From assembly GCA_022703195.1 (NCBI GenBank), contig JAKLEF010000014.1:1-15149 (forward strand): a DNA stretch of 15,149 nucleotides, given 5' to 3'. The position numbers were made by a program, and so were the translations under genes. The stretch comes from Candidatus Fermentibacterota bacterium. Lineage in GTDB: Bacteria > Fermentibacterota > Fermentibacteria > Fermentibacterales > Fermentibacteraceae. Of this stretch, positions 15,042 through 15,149 are shown one piece after another. The notes beneath the pieces were generated by a model. The model was not told the origin of the DNA, ran no database searches, and saw only the letters and a list, made by a program, of their open reading frames with translations. Numbering within the stretch: the first letter of the stretch is position 1; every line of letters begins with the position of its first letter.

Positions 15042-15149
15042 TCGGCCAAGAAACTGATGCCCGGCAAGCCGATTTCCGGGGGTGCTGTTCGCCTTTCGCC
15101 TGCTGGAGTATGCCTCGGTGTCGCCGAAGGGATTGAAACGGCGCTGGCG
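15042..15149 (+). other. foreign in-frame tail: internal fragment of a Toprim-domain primase-like protein
   Basis: The 36 codons after the nusG break read SAKKLMPGKPISGGAVRL and then CLGVAEGIETALA. The AEGIETALA element is the first acidic motif of a Toprim domain as found in primase/helicase-like proteins of phages and integrative elements, usually preceded by a GGAxRL segment. It is not NusG. Fourteen of the 36 codons end in A or T, against about 5 of the preceding 70, so base composition also changes. Probably from another genome, joined during assembly. No start and no end are in the window. Confidence 0.7.

Noticed and set aside
15042..15149. Mobile element inserted at the 3' end of nusG
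   Set aside because: No integrase, direct repeat or restored nusG end is visible; the joined piece is the middle of a coding sequence, so an assembly join is simpler. It cannot be fully excluded from this window.

Overview
This GC-rich window (strong preference for G/C third codon positions) reads as a chromosomal segment of a diderm bacterium. It encodes a lipoprotein with a lipobox, a LolD/MacB-type ABC transporter and a protein with a C-terminal outer-membrane-like barrel, and all five tRNA genes carry an encoded CCA end. Heavy use of AGG for arginine and of ATA for isoleucine, even in tuf, is unusual for such GC-rich DNA. I cannot name the phylum from sequence alone; an uncultivated FCB-like lineage known from metagenomes is only a guess.

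Layout. (1) About 1-1558, plus strand: a nuclease joining a DnaQ-type exonuclease fold, whose active site looks damaged, to an intact-looking GIY-YIG domain. (2) 1555-4339, minus strand: two family-4-type glycosyltransferases overlapping by 4 bp (ATGA), then a small extremely acidic protein whose stop codon overlaps the nuclease stop in a shared CTAG. (3) 4459-9248, plus strand: aspartate kinase, undecaprenyl-diphosphatase (4-bp overlap) and a 931-residue TPR protein ending in a predicted beta-barrel. (4) 9258-12063, minus strand: a tightly overlapped operon of lipoprotein, ABC ATPase and FtsX/MacB-type permease. (5) 12064-12347: a gene-free divergent control region with two -35/-10 pairs on the plus strand, a GC-rich hairpin, and a possible -10 for the minus strand. 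(6) 12348 to the end, plus strand: the classical translation/transcription cluster tRNA-Thr(UGU), tRNA-Tyr(GUA), tRNA-Gly(UCC), tRNA-Thr(GGU), tuf, rpmG, tRNA-Trp(CCA), secE, nusG.

The most important anomaly is at the right edge. nusG is normal up to about codon 180. The frame then runs into about 36 codons that look like an internal piece of a Toprim-domain primase of the kind found on mobile elements, with A/T-ending codons rising from about 7% to 39%. This is most simply an assembly chimera joining two unrelated genomes at a short shared sequence, so gene context beyond this point should not be trusted. The other points of biological interest are the degenerate exonuclease/GIY-YIG fusion, the TPR-barrel fusion in an operon with uppP, the lipoprotein-ABC operon, and the acidic miniprotein. 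I see no CRISPR array, insertion sequence or rRNA gene.
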